A stretch of 64,000 nucleotides of DNA from Planctomycetota bacterium (GCA_013285505.1 CP053450.1:3704796-3768795), one strand, 5' to 3'; shown: positions 54,301 through 62,505, counted from the stretch's first letter. Program-made: numbers and translations. Notes: a model not told the origin generated them from the letters alone.

Positions 54301-54521
54301 GGCTGCGGCTGGCGCATGAGCGTTTGGACCGTGCGGTGCTGGCGGCGTATGCGGCGGTGGACCCGGCGGGGGAGTGGGATGTGGAGTGGGCGCGGGTGTT
54401 TGTGGAGACGGGGGCGGGGCGGGGCTTGCCGGAGGGGCATGCGCTGGCGGGGGAGCGGGCGGGGGTGGAGGAGAAGATTTTGGGGGGGTTGTTGCGGTTG
54501 AATGGGGAGCGGGGTGGGTGA
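51372..54521 (+). CDS. MmeI-like (type IIG/IIL) restriction-modification enzyme
   Basis: 1049 aa. The N-terminal nuclease has D72-x9-E82-Y-K84 (FADVWWRGKFAWEYKRKG), a complete PD-ExK centre. A helical spacer (MKCMFCLFAEDTDLLPKDLF; GTLFERSLDPSKRAQIGAHY) leads to the gamma-class N6-adenine methyltransferase: motif I VLDPACGSGNFLYVAI near 392 and motif IV FVIGNPPFLGSK near 518. Target recognition follows from about 620 to 870 (YFFGVLHSCVHELWALRQGT; TTCFETFPLPW). One chain would both cut and methylate. At about residues 858-895 a translated palindromic repeat is inserted in frame (54007-54033). It lies just outside the island, next to ssrA. Confidence 0.9.
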   Translation: MMTPQEFVRKWSRVDLPERAASQEHFLDLCRLLGQPTPASHDATGAEYAFEKGVEVSAAASRGSKGERGFADVWWRGKFAWEYKRKGKYKSLDEAYRQLCQYREALGNPPLLIVSDIARTEIHTNFTGTTKAVHVIALEELAAPESIDLLRRVFADPESLRPTERVEDVTALAAREIGLIAQSLRDRGHDPHETAHFLMKCMFCLFAEDTDLLPKDLFKRLLEGSKYDPARLKLRMDALFAAMRTGGDFGVEPIAYFNGGLFDTSDALELTEEEIGTLIRAAGKGWESVEPSIFGTLFERSLDPSKRAQIGAHYTSREDIMLVVEPVILRPLRREWDGVREQCEGWVADRAEASRAGKTRKKGSRTPGWYTKQIEAALVAFDERLAGVRVLDPACGSGNFLYVAIQQLLDLEKEVITYSADVGLGLIPHVRPTQLRGIEINPYASELAQVVIWIGYLQWMRDNGFRAPSDPILEPMRSIENRDAILAWEDEEGESIPVWREGARCRGKAGWPEAEFVIGNPPFLGSKVFRQNGLPDAYVENMYSTFEITKTSDLCCYWFALMEHRLRAAPHSRFGLLATQGIRGRENRQVIERLCDSGHLFDAWADREWVLDGAAVRVSMICGTGQSEGKAEAAFLNGNPVNRISPSLTGGVDLGRATRLGDNRNLCWMGLTKGGSFDVTEAEARELLCTPTASGQSPFDVTRPWWNGLDITRRPRSMWLIDFGEDRTMKEAAAYDAAFSRIEAVVKAERANNRRQSYRDNWWIHAEPRGGLRDQLEQQGRYLATPRVTKHRLFKFIDGTTIPDCQVFAFARSDDYFFGVLHSCVHELWALRQGTQLESRPRYTPTTCFETFPLPWSPGSEPVGGSDGEEVGAGALPPTPSRRGREGEQDEHALWLAISEAARELDVQRERWLNPPEWVEEIAAGVDAADDFADVAAVSGEEARRLIRQSAIDAACAGDSRLKKRTLTNLYNERPTWLRLAHERLDRAVLAAYAAVDPAGEWDVEWARVFVETGAGRGLPEGHALAGERAGVEEKILGGLLRLNGERGG
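54007..54033. repeat. Palindrome inside the MmeI-like coding region
   Basis: CCCCCTCCCGCC-GGG-GGCGGGAGGGGG, a perfect 12-bp stem with a GGG loop, read in frame as part of LPPTPSRRGREGEQDE. The surrounding about 35 residues (SPGSEPVGGSDGEEVGAG) are low-complexity and interrupt an otherwise conserved region, so a mobile palindromic unit seems to have inserted without breaking the frame. Confidence 0.7.
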
Positions 54522-54840
54522 TGGCGTGGGGGCACGGGGCAGTTGTGCGGAGTCTTCGCTGACCTGTGGCACCCGGGGGGGAACGCCCTTTCAGGGCTCG
54601 GTCTGGGATTTGGGAGCGGACCCAGGGCGGTGCCCTGGGCTGGGGTTGTGGGACGCCGTTGGCGTGGGGGAATGGGTTGTGCGAGGGGGGTGGCTGCGGC
54701 GTGGGGTTTGGGGGGCGCGTGGCCTGCGCTCGAAGACTCGCTTAGACCACGGCACGGGGGGTGTTGGGGGTACGGGGCGGCTGCGCAGAGGCTTTGCTGA
54801 CCCGTGGCACCCGGGTCGTGGGGTGGGGGGAGAAAAAGTT
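54522..54840. repeat. Intergenic palindromic repeats
   Basis: Holds CCCAGGGC-GGT-GCCCTGGG (54621-54639) next to ACGCCCTTTCAGGGCT, a family-A copy (about 54722-54754, CTGCGCTCGAAGACTCGCTT), and two related GCTGACC(C/T)GTGGCACCCGG units (about 54555-54575 and 54796-54815). No gene. Same repeat families as around 50.1 and 51.3 kb. Confidence 0.55.
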
Positions 54841-54863
54841 GTGAAATCGGTCAACCTGACTTC

Positions 54864-54876
54864 CTACAGACTGTAG
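54864..54876. promoter_or_regulatory. Likely BlaI/MecI-type operator
   Basis: CTACAG-A-CTGTAG is a perfect 6-bp dyad containing TACA-N3-TGTA, close to the TACANNTGTA core bound by BlaI/MecI repressors. It lies 78 bases upstream of the regulator's ATG, where it would cover the promoter. It suggests autoregulation of the regulator-peptidase unit. Confidence 0.65.
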
Positions 54877-54953
54877 TAGTTGGTATGGTGGGGCTGGTGC
54901 TGGCCTGGGCGTCGTTGGTTGGGCGCGGGGTGGTGCGTGCAGGGAGTGTGTGT

Positions 54954-55337
54954 ATGGCTCGGAGACCTCGGAAGGCAGTGGCGGATGCGGAGTTGGAGGT
55001 GTTGCACCTCTTGTGGGAGCACGGGGAGGCGACGGTGCGTGGGTTGTTGGAGCGTTTTCCGGAGGGGGCGCGGGCGTACACGACTGTGCAGACGCTGGTG
55101 ACGCGGCTGGAGCAGAAGGGGTATGTGACGAGCCGCAAGGACGGGCGGGCGCTGGTGTATTCGGCGCGGGTGGCGCGGGATGAGGTGCTTGCGAGCGAGC
55201 TGGATGAGGTTGCGTCGCGGGTGACCGGTGGCAAGGCGACGCCGCTGATGCTGAACCTGGTGGAGAACAACAGATTGAGCAAGGACGACATCGCGCAGCT
55301 GCGGGCGATGCTGGATCGGCTTGACGCCTCGGAGTGA
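54954..55337 (+). CDS. BlaI/MecI-family transcriptional repressor
   Basis: 127 aa from ATG 54954 (GGGAG upstream); longer in-frame starts would run through the operator. Winged helix: VADAELEVLHLLWEHGEATV, RGLLERFPEGARAYTTVQTL (recognition helix), VTRLEQKGYVTSRKDGRALV and the wing YSARVARDEV. The C-terminal dimerisation helices contain NNRLSKDDIAQLRAMLDRLD. These repressors are cleaved by a BlaR1/MecR1-like M56 membrane peptidase, and such a gene follows directly. Confidence 0.9.
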   Translation: MARRPRKAVADAELEVLHLLWEHGEATVRGLLERFPEGARAYTTVQTLVTRLEQKGYVTSRKDGRALVYSARVARDEVLASELDEVASRVTGGKATPLMLNLVENNRLSKDDIAQLRAMLDRLDASE

Positions 55338-55411
55338 GGCGCGGTCGCGTGGGTTTTTGGGCGTGGGTTTGTGGGTGCGGTTGAGACTCTGATCAGAGAG
55401 GACGGCGGGGC

Positions 55412-56767
55412 ATGCTCGAGTGGATTGCACAGAACACGGTCGTGGCGTTTGGGCTTGCGGTGCTGGCGGTTGGGGCGACGGTGTTGTTGCCGAAGCGTCC
55501 GGCGGTGGCGCATGTGTGCTGGGTGTGTGTGTTGGTGGCGCTGGTGGCCCCCCCACTGCCGCGGCACGGGCTGCTGGACGGGCGGTCGCACGCGGTGCGT
55601 GTGGTTGGTCGGGCGGCGTCGACGGTGCAGACGCTGATGCCGAGCGATGCGGAGCGTCGGGCGGGTGCGGCGCGGGGTGGTGAGACCTTGGCGCGGCGTG
55701 GTGCGGGTGGGGACACGCGGATGGTGGGCCGCGGGGGGATGGTGGAGCGGGGGCGGGATTTGCGGGCTGGGAATGCGCGGGTTGGGGATGCGCGGGTTGG
55801 GGCAGCGCAGATTGGAACGGATCAAGTAGGGACTGAACGGGCCAGGACAAATCAACCTGAGACTGTCGCGCCTGTGCCGGTGGCGCCTTCCGGCGAGCGC
55901 GACGTGGTGAGTGCTGAACTCCCCGTTACGGCGGGGGGCGAGAGCGTCTCGGCGGGGGCTGCGCCCGTTGGTCGAGATGTGTGGGGCTGGCTTGGCGGCG
56001 TGGACTGGCGGCGGGCGCTGGTGGGCGCGGCGGTGCTGGTGTGGCTGGCGGGGATGGTTGTGGTGGCGTGGCGGACGGCGCGCGTTGTGGTGCGGGTGGG
56101 GTCGCTGGTGCGGCGGGGCTCGGCGGCTTCGCCGGCGTTCCGTGCGTTTGTGGAGCGGGTGGCGATAGATCTTGATGTGCGGTCGCCTCGGGTGCGGGTG
56201 TCGGGCGAGGTGGCGACGCCGTTTGTGTGGGGTGCGGCGCGGCCGATCTTGGTGTGGCCGGCGGGTGAGTCGGAGACGAGCGCGGGTGCGCGGGCGGTGT
56301 TGGCGCACGAGCTTGCGCACCTGGAGCGTCGTGACCACTGGACGGCGTGGCTGGAGACGGTGGTGACGTGTGTGCTGTGGTGGCACCCGTTGGTGTATGT
56401 CGCGCGGCGGGAGCTGCGTCGGCAGGCGGAGAAGGCGTGTGATGCCTGGGTGGTCTGGGCGTATCCGAAGGACCGGCGGCACTATGCCGATGCGTTGCTG
56501 GATGCGGTGGAGCGGCTGGGGGCTTCGCCTCTGCCGGCGACGGCGCTGGGGGCTGTGGACAACGATCGACGCTCACTTACAAGGAGACTTCTGATGATTA
56601 TGAACGAGAATGTTGCGCGGCGCGGTTCGCGGGCGCTGGCTCTGGCGGCTGCGGGGTTGACGGCGGTCTTTGCCCCGACGTGGGCGGCGGCGTCCGGCCC
56701 GGCGGTGGCGGCGGTGGCGGGTGTGACGGGCGATATCGAGCGGCCGCTGGAGAGCGCTGCTGCGTGA
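55412..56767 (+). CDS. M56-family membrane metallopeptidase (BlaR1-like)
   Basis: 451 aa as read. Four hydrophobic helices (TVVAFGLAVLAVGATVLLP; VCWVCVLVALVAPPL; RRALVGAAVLVWLAGMVVVA; MWLP-type segment near 310) around the zinc site VLAHELAHLERRDHW with Glu in EKACDAWVV, the M56 signature. A final helix (ALALAAAGLTAVFAPTWAAA) follows the usual LTRRLLMIMNE. There is no penicillin-binding domain, so the signal differs from BlaR1. The coding frame appears to run on into the tetratricopeptide gene after a one-base shift near 56755. Confidence 0.85.
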   Translation: MLEWIAQNTVVAFGLAVLAVGATVLLPKRPAVAHVCWVCVLVALVAPPLPRHGLLDGRSHAVRVVGRAASTVQTLMPSDAERRAGAARGGETLARRGAGGDTRMVGRGGMVERGRDLRAGNARVGDARVGAAQIGTDQVGTERARTNQPETVAPVPVAPSGERDVVSAELPVTAGGESVSAGAAPVGRDVWGWLGGVDWRRALVGAAVLVWLAGMVVVAWRTARVVVRVGSLVRRGSAASPAFRAFVERVAIDLDVRSPRVRVSGEVATPFVWGAARPILVWPAGESETSAGARAVLAHELAHLERRDHWTAWLETVVTCVLWWHPLVYVARRELRRQAEKACDAWVVWAYPKDRRHYADALLDAVERLGASPLPATALGAVDNDRRSLTRRLLMIMNENVARRGSRALALAAAGLTAVFAPTWAAASGPAVAAVAGVTGDIERPLESAAA

Positions 56768-56834
56768 GGCGCGGCTGGAGTGGGAGGCGGAGGTCTTTGC
56801 CGACGGGGGCGACTACGAGAACGCGCTGAAGACG

Positions 56835-58442
56835 ATGGGGTTGTTGCTGGCGAGCCGCGGTGATGACGCGGGGTTGCACAGCGACATGGGGATGATGCTG
56901 TATGAGGCGGAGGAGTATGCCGCGGCGGCGGAGCACTTCATGGAGGCGGGTGCGCTGGAGCGTGAGGACGCGGACCACGTGTACAACGCGGCGTGCTGTC
57001 TGGCGCTGGCGGGGGAGAAGGACGCGGCGCTCGAGACGTTGGCGCGGGCGGTGGCGCTCGGGTATGCCGACAGTGATCATGCGCCGGAGGACGACGATCT
57101 GGAGTCGCTGCGCGGGTCGGCGGACTTCAGGGAGTTGGTCACCCGGATGGGTGATCTGGAGGACATGTGGGGCTCTGCCGAGAAGGCGATGGCCGAGGAG
57201 GCGTGGGGCGACGCGGCCCGCGGGTATGGCTCGGCGGCGTCTCTGGCGCCGGAGTGTGCCGAGCTGCAGCACATGCTGGGGTATTGCCTGATCATGAACG
57301 GGGACCTGGACGCGGCCGGGCGGGCGTTTGAGGCCGCGATGGGGATGGGGTTTGACGAGGGGATCTGCCGGTACAACCTGGCGTGCGTGGCGGCGAAGCG
57401 CGGGGAGACCGAGCGGGCGTTTGAGATGCTGGCCGGTTCGGTGGAGGCGGGGTTTGCGGATCACGAGCTGCTGCGCGAGGACCCGGACCTTGAGTCGTTG
57501 CACGGCGACTCGCGGTTTGCGGAGGTCGTGCGGACGGTGACGGCGCCGATGAAGCTGCGGCGTGAGCTTGACATGGCGATGGAGTTCGGCGAGTTCGAGT
57601 CGGCGGCGGACAAGGCCGCGGCGTTGATCGACATGACGCCGAAGGGCGAGTGGGAGCGTGCGTCGGCGTACAACCAGCTGGCGACGGCGTTGTTCATGAG
57701 CGGGGACTACCGGGGTGCCGAGCGTGCGTTTGGCGCGGCGGCGGAGGCCGGGCAGTCGTTGGAGAACTCGCTGTACAACATCGCGTGCTGCCGTTCGCTG
57801 CGGGGCGATACGGAGGGGGCGCTGGAGTATCTGGGCGCGGCGGTCGAGGCCGGGTATAGCGACACGGCGCACATGCAGACCGACGGCGATCTGGCGGCGG
57901 TGCGTGGCGAGGCCGGGTTTGAGCGGGTATCGCAGATGGCGGCGGACCGCGAGATCCTCGAGGGGTTTGCGGCGCCGAGCTGGGAGTATCTGGCGGAGCG
58001 GAGCGGCGGGCAGATCGAGGCGAACCCCCGCGACGGGCTGGCCCACCTGCAGCTTGGGTGGGCGCTGCTGCGGACGGGCCGGACCGAGGAGGCGATGCGG
58101 ACCTTTGAGCGGCAGGCCGAGCTTGACTTCATGCCGGGGATCGCCAGCTACAACGTGGCGTGCTGCCACGCGATCATGGGCAACGAGACCCGGGCGATCG
58201 CGGCGATCGAGAAGGCGATCGATTACGGCTTCGACGATGCCGGGTTCATGCGTGAGGACCCGGACCTTGCGAACCTGCACGGCGACTCGCGGTTCGAGTC
58301 GCTGCTGGCGGCCCACGAGCATGTGCACGACGAGGCCGACCACGATCATGAAGACTGGGATGAGGACGAGGACGACGACTGGGACGACGACGACGACGAG
58401 GATGACGACGAGGATGACGACGAGGATGACGACGACGACTGA
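56835..58442 (+). CDS. Tetratricopeptide-repeat protein with acidic tail
   Basis: 535 aa from the first in-frame ATG. About 25 more codons upstream in this frame (LLREARLEWEAEVFADGGDY) are TPR-like and adjoin the end of the M56 frame, so the two are probably one protein interrupted by an assembly error. Repeats recur every 34 to 110 residues, each with a YNxACCxAxxG core: VYNAACCLALAGEKDAALET, RYNLACVAAKRGETERAFEM, LYNIACCRSLRGDTEGALEY and SYNVACCHAIMGNETRAIAA. The paired motif LREDPDLESLHGDSRF recurs. It ends in about 40 Asp/Glu-rich residues. Likely a protein-interaction sensor for the peptidase. Confidence 0.85.
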   Translation: MGLLLASRGDDAGLHSDMGMMLYEAEEYAAAAEHFMEAGALEREDADHVYNAACCLALAGEKDAALETLARAVALGYADSDHAPEDDDLESLRGSADFRELVTRMGDLEDMWGSAEKAMAEEAWGDAARGYGSAASLAPECAELQHMLGYCLIMNGDLDAAGRAFEAAMGMGFDEGICRYNLACVAAKRGETERAFEMLAGSVEAGFADHELLREDPDLESLHGDSRFAEVVRTVTAPMKLRRELDMAMEFGEFESAADKAAALIDMTPKGEWERASAYNQLATALFMSGDYRGAERAFGAAAEAGQSLENSLYNIACCRSLRGDTEGALEYLGAAVEAGYSDTAHMQTDGDLAAVRGEAGFERVSQMAADREILEGFAAPSWEYLAERSGGQIEANPRDGLAHLQLGWALLRTGRTEEAMRTFERQAELDFMPGIASYNVACCHAIMGNETRAIAAIEKAIDYGFDDAGFMREDPDLANLHGDSRFESLLAAHEHVHDEADHDHEDWDEDEDDDWDDDDDEDDDEDDDEDDDDD

Positions 58443-58500
58443 TTGTCGGTGACACGGCGCGGGCGGTCGGACGCCTGCGCTTGACTCTGCCCCTCAACGC

Positions 58501-58536
58501 GCGGCCCCCGGGACACTTGGGTGTTCCGGGGGTCGC
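58501..58536. terminator. Bidirectional terminator between convergent genes
   Basis: GCGGCCCCCGGGACAC-TTGG-GTGTTCCGGGGGTCGC forms a 16-bp stem with a four-base loop, followed on the plus strand by TTTGTG. It lies midway between the TPR gene (+) and the peroxidase gene (-). Confidence 0.8.
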
Positions 58537-58587
58537 TTTGTGTGGGGGCGTGGTGTCGGGCGGGCGGTACGGGCGGTACGGGCGGGG

Positions 58588-60437
58588 TCAGCAGCCGGCG
58601 TTCCAGTGGTTGAGGAACTGGAGGACGTCGAGGGTGTTGACGGTGCCGTTGCGGTCGGTGTCGGCCTCGAGTGTGCCGGCGGTCCAGGCGTTGAGGAAGC
58701 CGAGGACGTCGAGGGTGTTGACGGTGGTGTCGCGGTTGAAGTCGGCGGTGCAGAAGCACTGGCCGTTGCCGCAGAAGAGGGTGACGCGGACGACGGCGGA
58801 CTTGGCCTGGCCGTCCTGTGCGCCGGCGTCTTCGACGATCCACTGCATGTAGCGGACCTGTCCGTCGAGGGCGGGGTCGAGGTCGATGGGGTTGGGTCCG
58901 GTGGCGAAGCCGCCGGCGGTGCCGGAGCCGCGGACGGTGAAGGGGCCGAGGAGTTGGTCGGCGTTGATCTCGCCGTTCTGCGGGGGCGAGGCGGAGACGG
59001 CGATCCACGCCTGGGTGTCTGCGAGGGCGGCGTCGAGGCCGAGCTGGAACCACTGGTTGCCGAGGTAGGGCGGGCGGTCGGCGATGATGACGGGCGGCTG
59101 GCCGCTGGAGCCGGGTCGTCCGCCGCCGAGGTTGAGGGGGTTGGGCTGTGCTTTTTGCTGGTGGAGGACGGGGCGGTCGAAGGGGAACTGTTCGTTGGCG
59201 ACGCGGGGGTCGGTGAGGGCGTTGTTGAGGAAGTCGATGATGGCCTGTTCCTGCTGCGGCGGGAAGGCGATGGGCGCGTTGAAGAGGGGGTCGATGTTGC
59301 CCTGGAAGGGGATCTGGCCGTTGCGGTGGGCGTAGAAGTCGAAGACGCGCTGCATGGTGGTGAAGTCACCGTTGTGCATCATGCGGGGTCGGAGTCCGAC
59401 GTTTCGGAGTGAGGGGACCTTGAACTTGCCGCGGTCGGCGAAGAGGCCGGTGACCTCCTGGCGGCCGCGGTCTTCGACGATGGGGCGGACGCCGATGTTC
59501 CGGAACTGGTTGTCGGTGAAGAGCGGGAAGGAGTGGCACATGGCGCAGGCGGAGCCGAGGAAGGTGTTGAAGCCTTGTTGCTGGCGCTGGGTCATCGCGT
59601 TGTTGTTGCCGGCGAGGAAGAGGTCGAGCGGGGTCTGGTCGGGGGTGAGTGTGCGTTCGTAGGTGGCGATGGCGAAGGCGATGCGTGTGGCGGTGACTTC
59701 GCCGTCGCCGAAGGCTTCGGCGAAGAGCTCGGGGTAGGTGGGGTCGGTGGCGAGCCGCGGAGGCGAGGTCGGCGGGGAGGCTCTCGGCGAGGGCGAGCGG
59801 GCGGGCGGCGGTGAGCCGGGAGCGGAGCTCGGGCCAGTCGTATTCGGCGTGGGCCATCTCGACGGGGCTCATGGGCGGGGCGAGGACCTGGTTCTCGAGG
59901 GCTCCGCCGGAGGCGATCATGACGTGGCCGGTCTCGGGGTCGAGGAATTCGGATCCGGCGCGGCCGTCCCAGAAGAGCTCTTCGGCGTACATCGCCATGA
60001 TGGAGGGGGGTGCGGTTCGTTCGGTGACCTGGGGGCGGAGGCCGAAGAACTGGTCGGGGAGGTATTCGTCGTTGGCGTCGGAGGCGACGACGCCGGGGGA
60101 GCCGGTGACGTCGTCGGCGGTGTTGAAGATGCCGTCGAAGCCGGGGTGTCGTCCGGCGGCGGGATCGATGCCGCCGACGCCGGGGATGTGGCAGCTGCCG
60201 CAGGCCATGGTGCCGTCGGTGGAGAGCTGCTCGTCCCAGAAGAGGATCTTGCCGAGGATGCGTTTTTCTTCGGTGATGGGGTTTTCGGCGGGGGCGGGGA
60301 CAGGGGGGCAGCGCGGCGGTGGGACCGTCGAGGGCCCACGAGGCGGTGACGCACAGCGTGCCGGCCAGCGGGACGCCGAGCAGGAACGTCGGAGCGAGAC
60401 GCGCGAAGGCGCGACGGCGACCGGAACGACTTTGCAT
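58588..60437 (-). pseudogene. Dihaem cytochrome-c-peroxidase-like protein with dockerin tail, two frameshifts
   Basis: ATG 60437 starts QSRSGRRRAFARLAPTFLLG, an export signal. Frame shifts at the GGGGGG run near 60306 and again near 59765; repaired length is about 615 aa. The first haem site is MACGSCHIPG, the second SACAMCHSFPLF, with MauG/CcpA-type blocks ILGKILFWDEQLSTDGT and FKVPSLRNVGLRPRMMHNG. The C-terminus is a two-repeat dockerin: DFNRDTTVNTLDVLGFLNAW and DTDRNGTVNTLDVLQFLNHW, then NAGC, the Gly-Cys ending typical of Phycisphaerae surface proteins. Periplasmic or surface redox enzyme. Breaks look like sequencing errors. Confidence 0.85.
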
Positions 60438-60641
60438 CTTCTGAAACCCTCTTCGCTGCCCACGAGACCCGGTGGCAAACGACCCGACGGCGGGTGTATT
60501 GCCACCTCAGTATGCAGAATTCTCCGTTGGCCGCCAGTGGCGCGCGGTGAATTGGCAAACTGGGGGATCGGCGGGGGCAGATTGGTGGCTTGCGCGCTCG
60601 ATCGGTGCGGGCTGTTGGGGCGCGGCGCCGGAAGGAAAAGA

Positions 60642-60671
60642 CAGGACACCGGCCTGTCGGCCGGTGTCCTG
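60642..60671 (-). terminator. Rho-independent terminator of the PEP-CTERM gene
   Basis: CAGGACACCGGCC-TGTC-GGCCGGTGTCCTG, a perfect 13-bp stem. On the minus strand it is followed by TCTTTTCC. It lies 31 bases past the stop codon of the next gene. Confidence 0.85.
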
Positions 60672-60702
60672 CGTGCAGACTTTGGAGATGTCGGTCGCTG
60701 GA

Positions 60703-61353
60703 TTAGCGACGGCGACGGGCCGCGGCGAGACCGCCGAGGCCGAGCAGGGCGAAGGCGCCCGGCGCGGGGATGGGACGGCCGACGATCGAGATCTCGGAGA
60801 TCGAGAAGACCTCGGTCCAGCCGGACTGGCCCTCGAGCACGAAGTTGTTGAGGGTGATCGACGAGGCCGCGAAGCCGTCGAGGCCCGAGCCCGCGAGGGC
60901 CGTCACCAGGTCGTTGGTGGCCACTTCGGTGCCGAACACCTGCGCGGTGTTGCCGTTCACGGTGGCGTCAAAGCCGTCGATGTTGCCGGGGATGGAGTTG
61001 CCGCCGTCGAAGCCCCAGATCGTGATCTCGTCGATGAAGTAGGTCCCATCGAGGTAGAGGGTGATCGAAGGACGGGTGTTCGACGTCTGGCCGAACAGCA
61101 TGGCGTTCCCCGTGCCGTCGTTGGTGCCGCCGTCGTTGAGCGTGCCGGAGCCGGCGTTGCTGTAGTTGGCGATGTTGAAGGGGACGCTGTTGGCGGTGTC
61201 GGTTCCGGTGCTGGTGATGGTGCCGCTGTAGGTGTGGCCCCAGCCGCCGCCGCCCGATTCGGCAGCATCGACGATGTCGTAGCCGGTGATGACCTGTGCC
61301 GACGCGCCGGTCGCGAGACCCGCGGCCACGATAAGTGCGATGCTCATCTTCAT
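60703..61353 (-). CDS. Exported protein with PEP-CTERM-like sorting tail
   Basis: 216 aa from ATG 61353 (AGGAGAG upstream); an ORF extension to 61428 is not credible. The signal peptide is KMSIALIVAAGLATGASA. The body is a beta-rich carbohydrate-binding-like sandwich (SITLYLDGTYFIDEITIWGF; VFSISEISIVGR). The C-terminus is PIPAPGAFALLGLGG followed by LAAARRRR: Pro-rich turn, hydrophobic helix, Arg cluster, the exosortase-type sorting signal of Phycisphaerae. Its own terminator follows. Confidence 0.9.
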   Translation of the reverse strand: MKMSIALIVAAGLATGASAQVITGYDIVDAAESGGGGWGHTYSGTITSTGTDTANSVPFNIANYSNAGSGTLNDGGTNDGTGNAMLFGQTSNTRPSITLYLDGTYFIDEITIWGFDGGNSIPGNIDGFDATVNGNTAQVFGTEVATNDLVTALAGSGLDGFAASSITLNNFVLEGQSGWTEVFSISEISIVGRPIPAPGAFALLGLGGLAAARRRR

Positions 61354-61688
61354 AGTGATTCTCTCCTCTAAACGTGAATGGTGAACTCGACTCAGACTTC
61401 CCAGCGAGCCACGAGACCGCGGATCCACTGAGCGTGATAGTACCCAAGCAGGATACCAGCAGCCGAGCCAACGCCAAGAGATGTTCCGGGGAAAATGGGA
61501 TTTTGTTGCTCGGATTCTGAAAGGTTACTTTTTCTCGGTGTGAAGCTGGGGGAGGCGGCCGGGGCAACAGCCCATAGCAAACACCTGGGCGGCTGCTGGA
61601 CGCGGCCGGGTTGGTGTCGTCGGGCGGTCGGAGGTGCCGGGGTGCGCTCGCGGCGACCGGGCGGCGGGTTGCCCGATAGCCTTGGGCC
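61354..61688. other. 335-bp divergent gap
   Basis: No gene. An AT-rich patch (61490-61545, including TTACTTTTTCTCGG) probably holds the promoter of the leftward PEP-CTERM gene. The remaining DNA is GC-rich and unremarkable. Confidence 0.4.
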
Positions 61689-62505
61689 ATGCTGAGCATT
61701 GCAGTGATCATCCCGGCGGCCGGGTTCAGTCGGAGGTATGCGGAGGCGGCCGGGTTCGACGGGCCTCGGAGCAAGCTGGACGAGGATCTGGGCGGGCGTC
61801 CGGTGTTGCATCGGACGGTGGAGGCGTTTGCCAACTACGACGGGCCGGGGGTGACGCTCGGGCCGATCATCGTGGCCGGGCCGCACGACGAGGACGCGTT
61901 CGCGACGTTCAAGCTTCGGCACGGTGACAAGCTGTCGATCCTGGGCGTGGAGCTGGTTCGGGGTGGGCAGACACACCGGTGGGAGAGTGTGCTGGCGGCG
62001 CTGGACGCGGTGCCGTCGGGTGTGACGCATGTCGCGGTGCACGACGCGGCGAGGCCGTGTGTCCCGGCGCGCTGCTGGACCGCGTGTTTGATGCGGCGAC
62101 GCGGCACGCGGCGGTGGTGCCGGGGGTCGCGATCGCGGACACGGTCAAGCGCGTCGGGGACGAGCCGCTTGATGAGGCGGACGCTGATCCGCTCGCCGCC
62201 ATCCTGGGCGGCGCCGACAAGGGGCCGGGGTGCGCGAGGTGGAATCGACGCTGGCGCGGCGCGGGCTGGTGGCGGTGCAGACGCCGCAGGTCTTCGGCGC
62301 GGAGCTCTTCCGCCGGGCGTATGCGCAGGAGGATCTCTCGAGCACGGACGACGCGGGGCTCGTGGAGCGGCTCGGCGAGAGGGTGGTCGTGGTGGAGGGT
62401 GAGGCGTCGAACCTGAAGATCACGACGCCGATCGATCTGACACTGGCGCGGGCGGTGCTCGGGGTGCGTCCGGCGGGTTCGCGGCCGGGCCACAAGCGGT
62501 TCTGA
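61689..62505 (+). pseudogene. ispD: IspD, 2-C-methyl-D-erythritol 4-phosphate cytidylyltransferase, two frameshifts
   Basis: Reads IAVIIPAAGFSRRYAEAAGF (nucleotide-binding AAGxSxR), RSKLDEDLGGRPVLHRTVEA, then VAVHDAARPCVP; the frame breaks near 62065, continues ALLDRVFDAATRHAAVVPGV, AIADTVKRVG, breaks again in the GGGG run at about 62227, and ends VAVQTPQVFGAELFRRAYAQ, DDAGLVERLGERVVVVEGEA and NLKITTPIDL. All family motifs are present in order. IspD makes CDP-methylerythritol in the MEP isoprenoid pathway and is normally essential, so the two missing G bases are almost certainly assembly errors. Confidence 0.9.

Noticed and set aside
56598..58349. 583-aa minus-strand ORF opposite the TPR gene
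   Set aside because: Arg/Pro/His-rich shadow of the strongly coding TPR frame.
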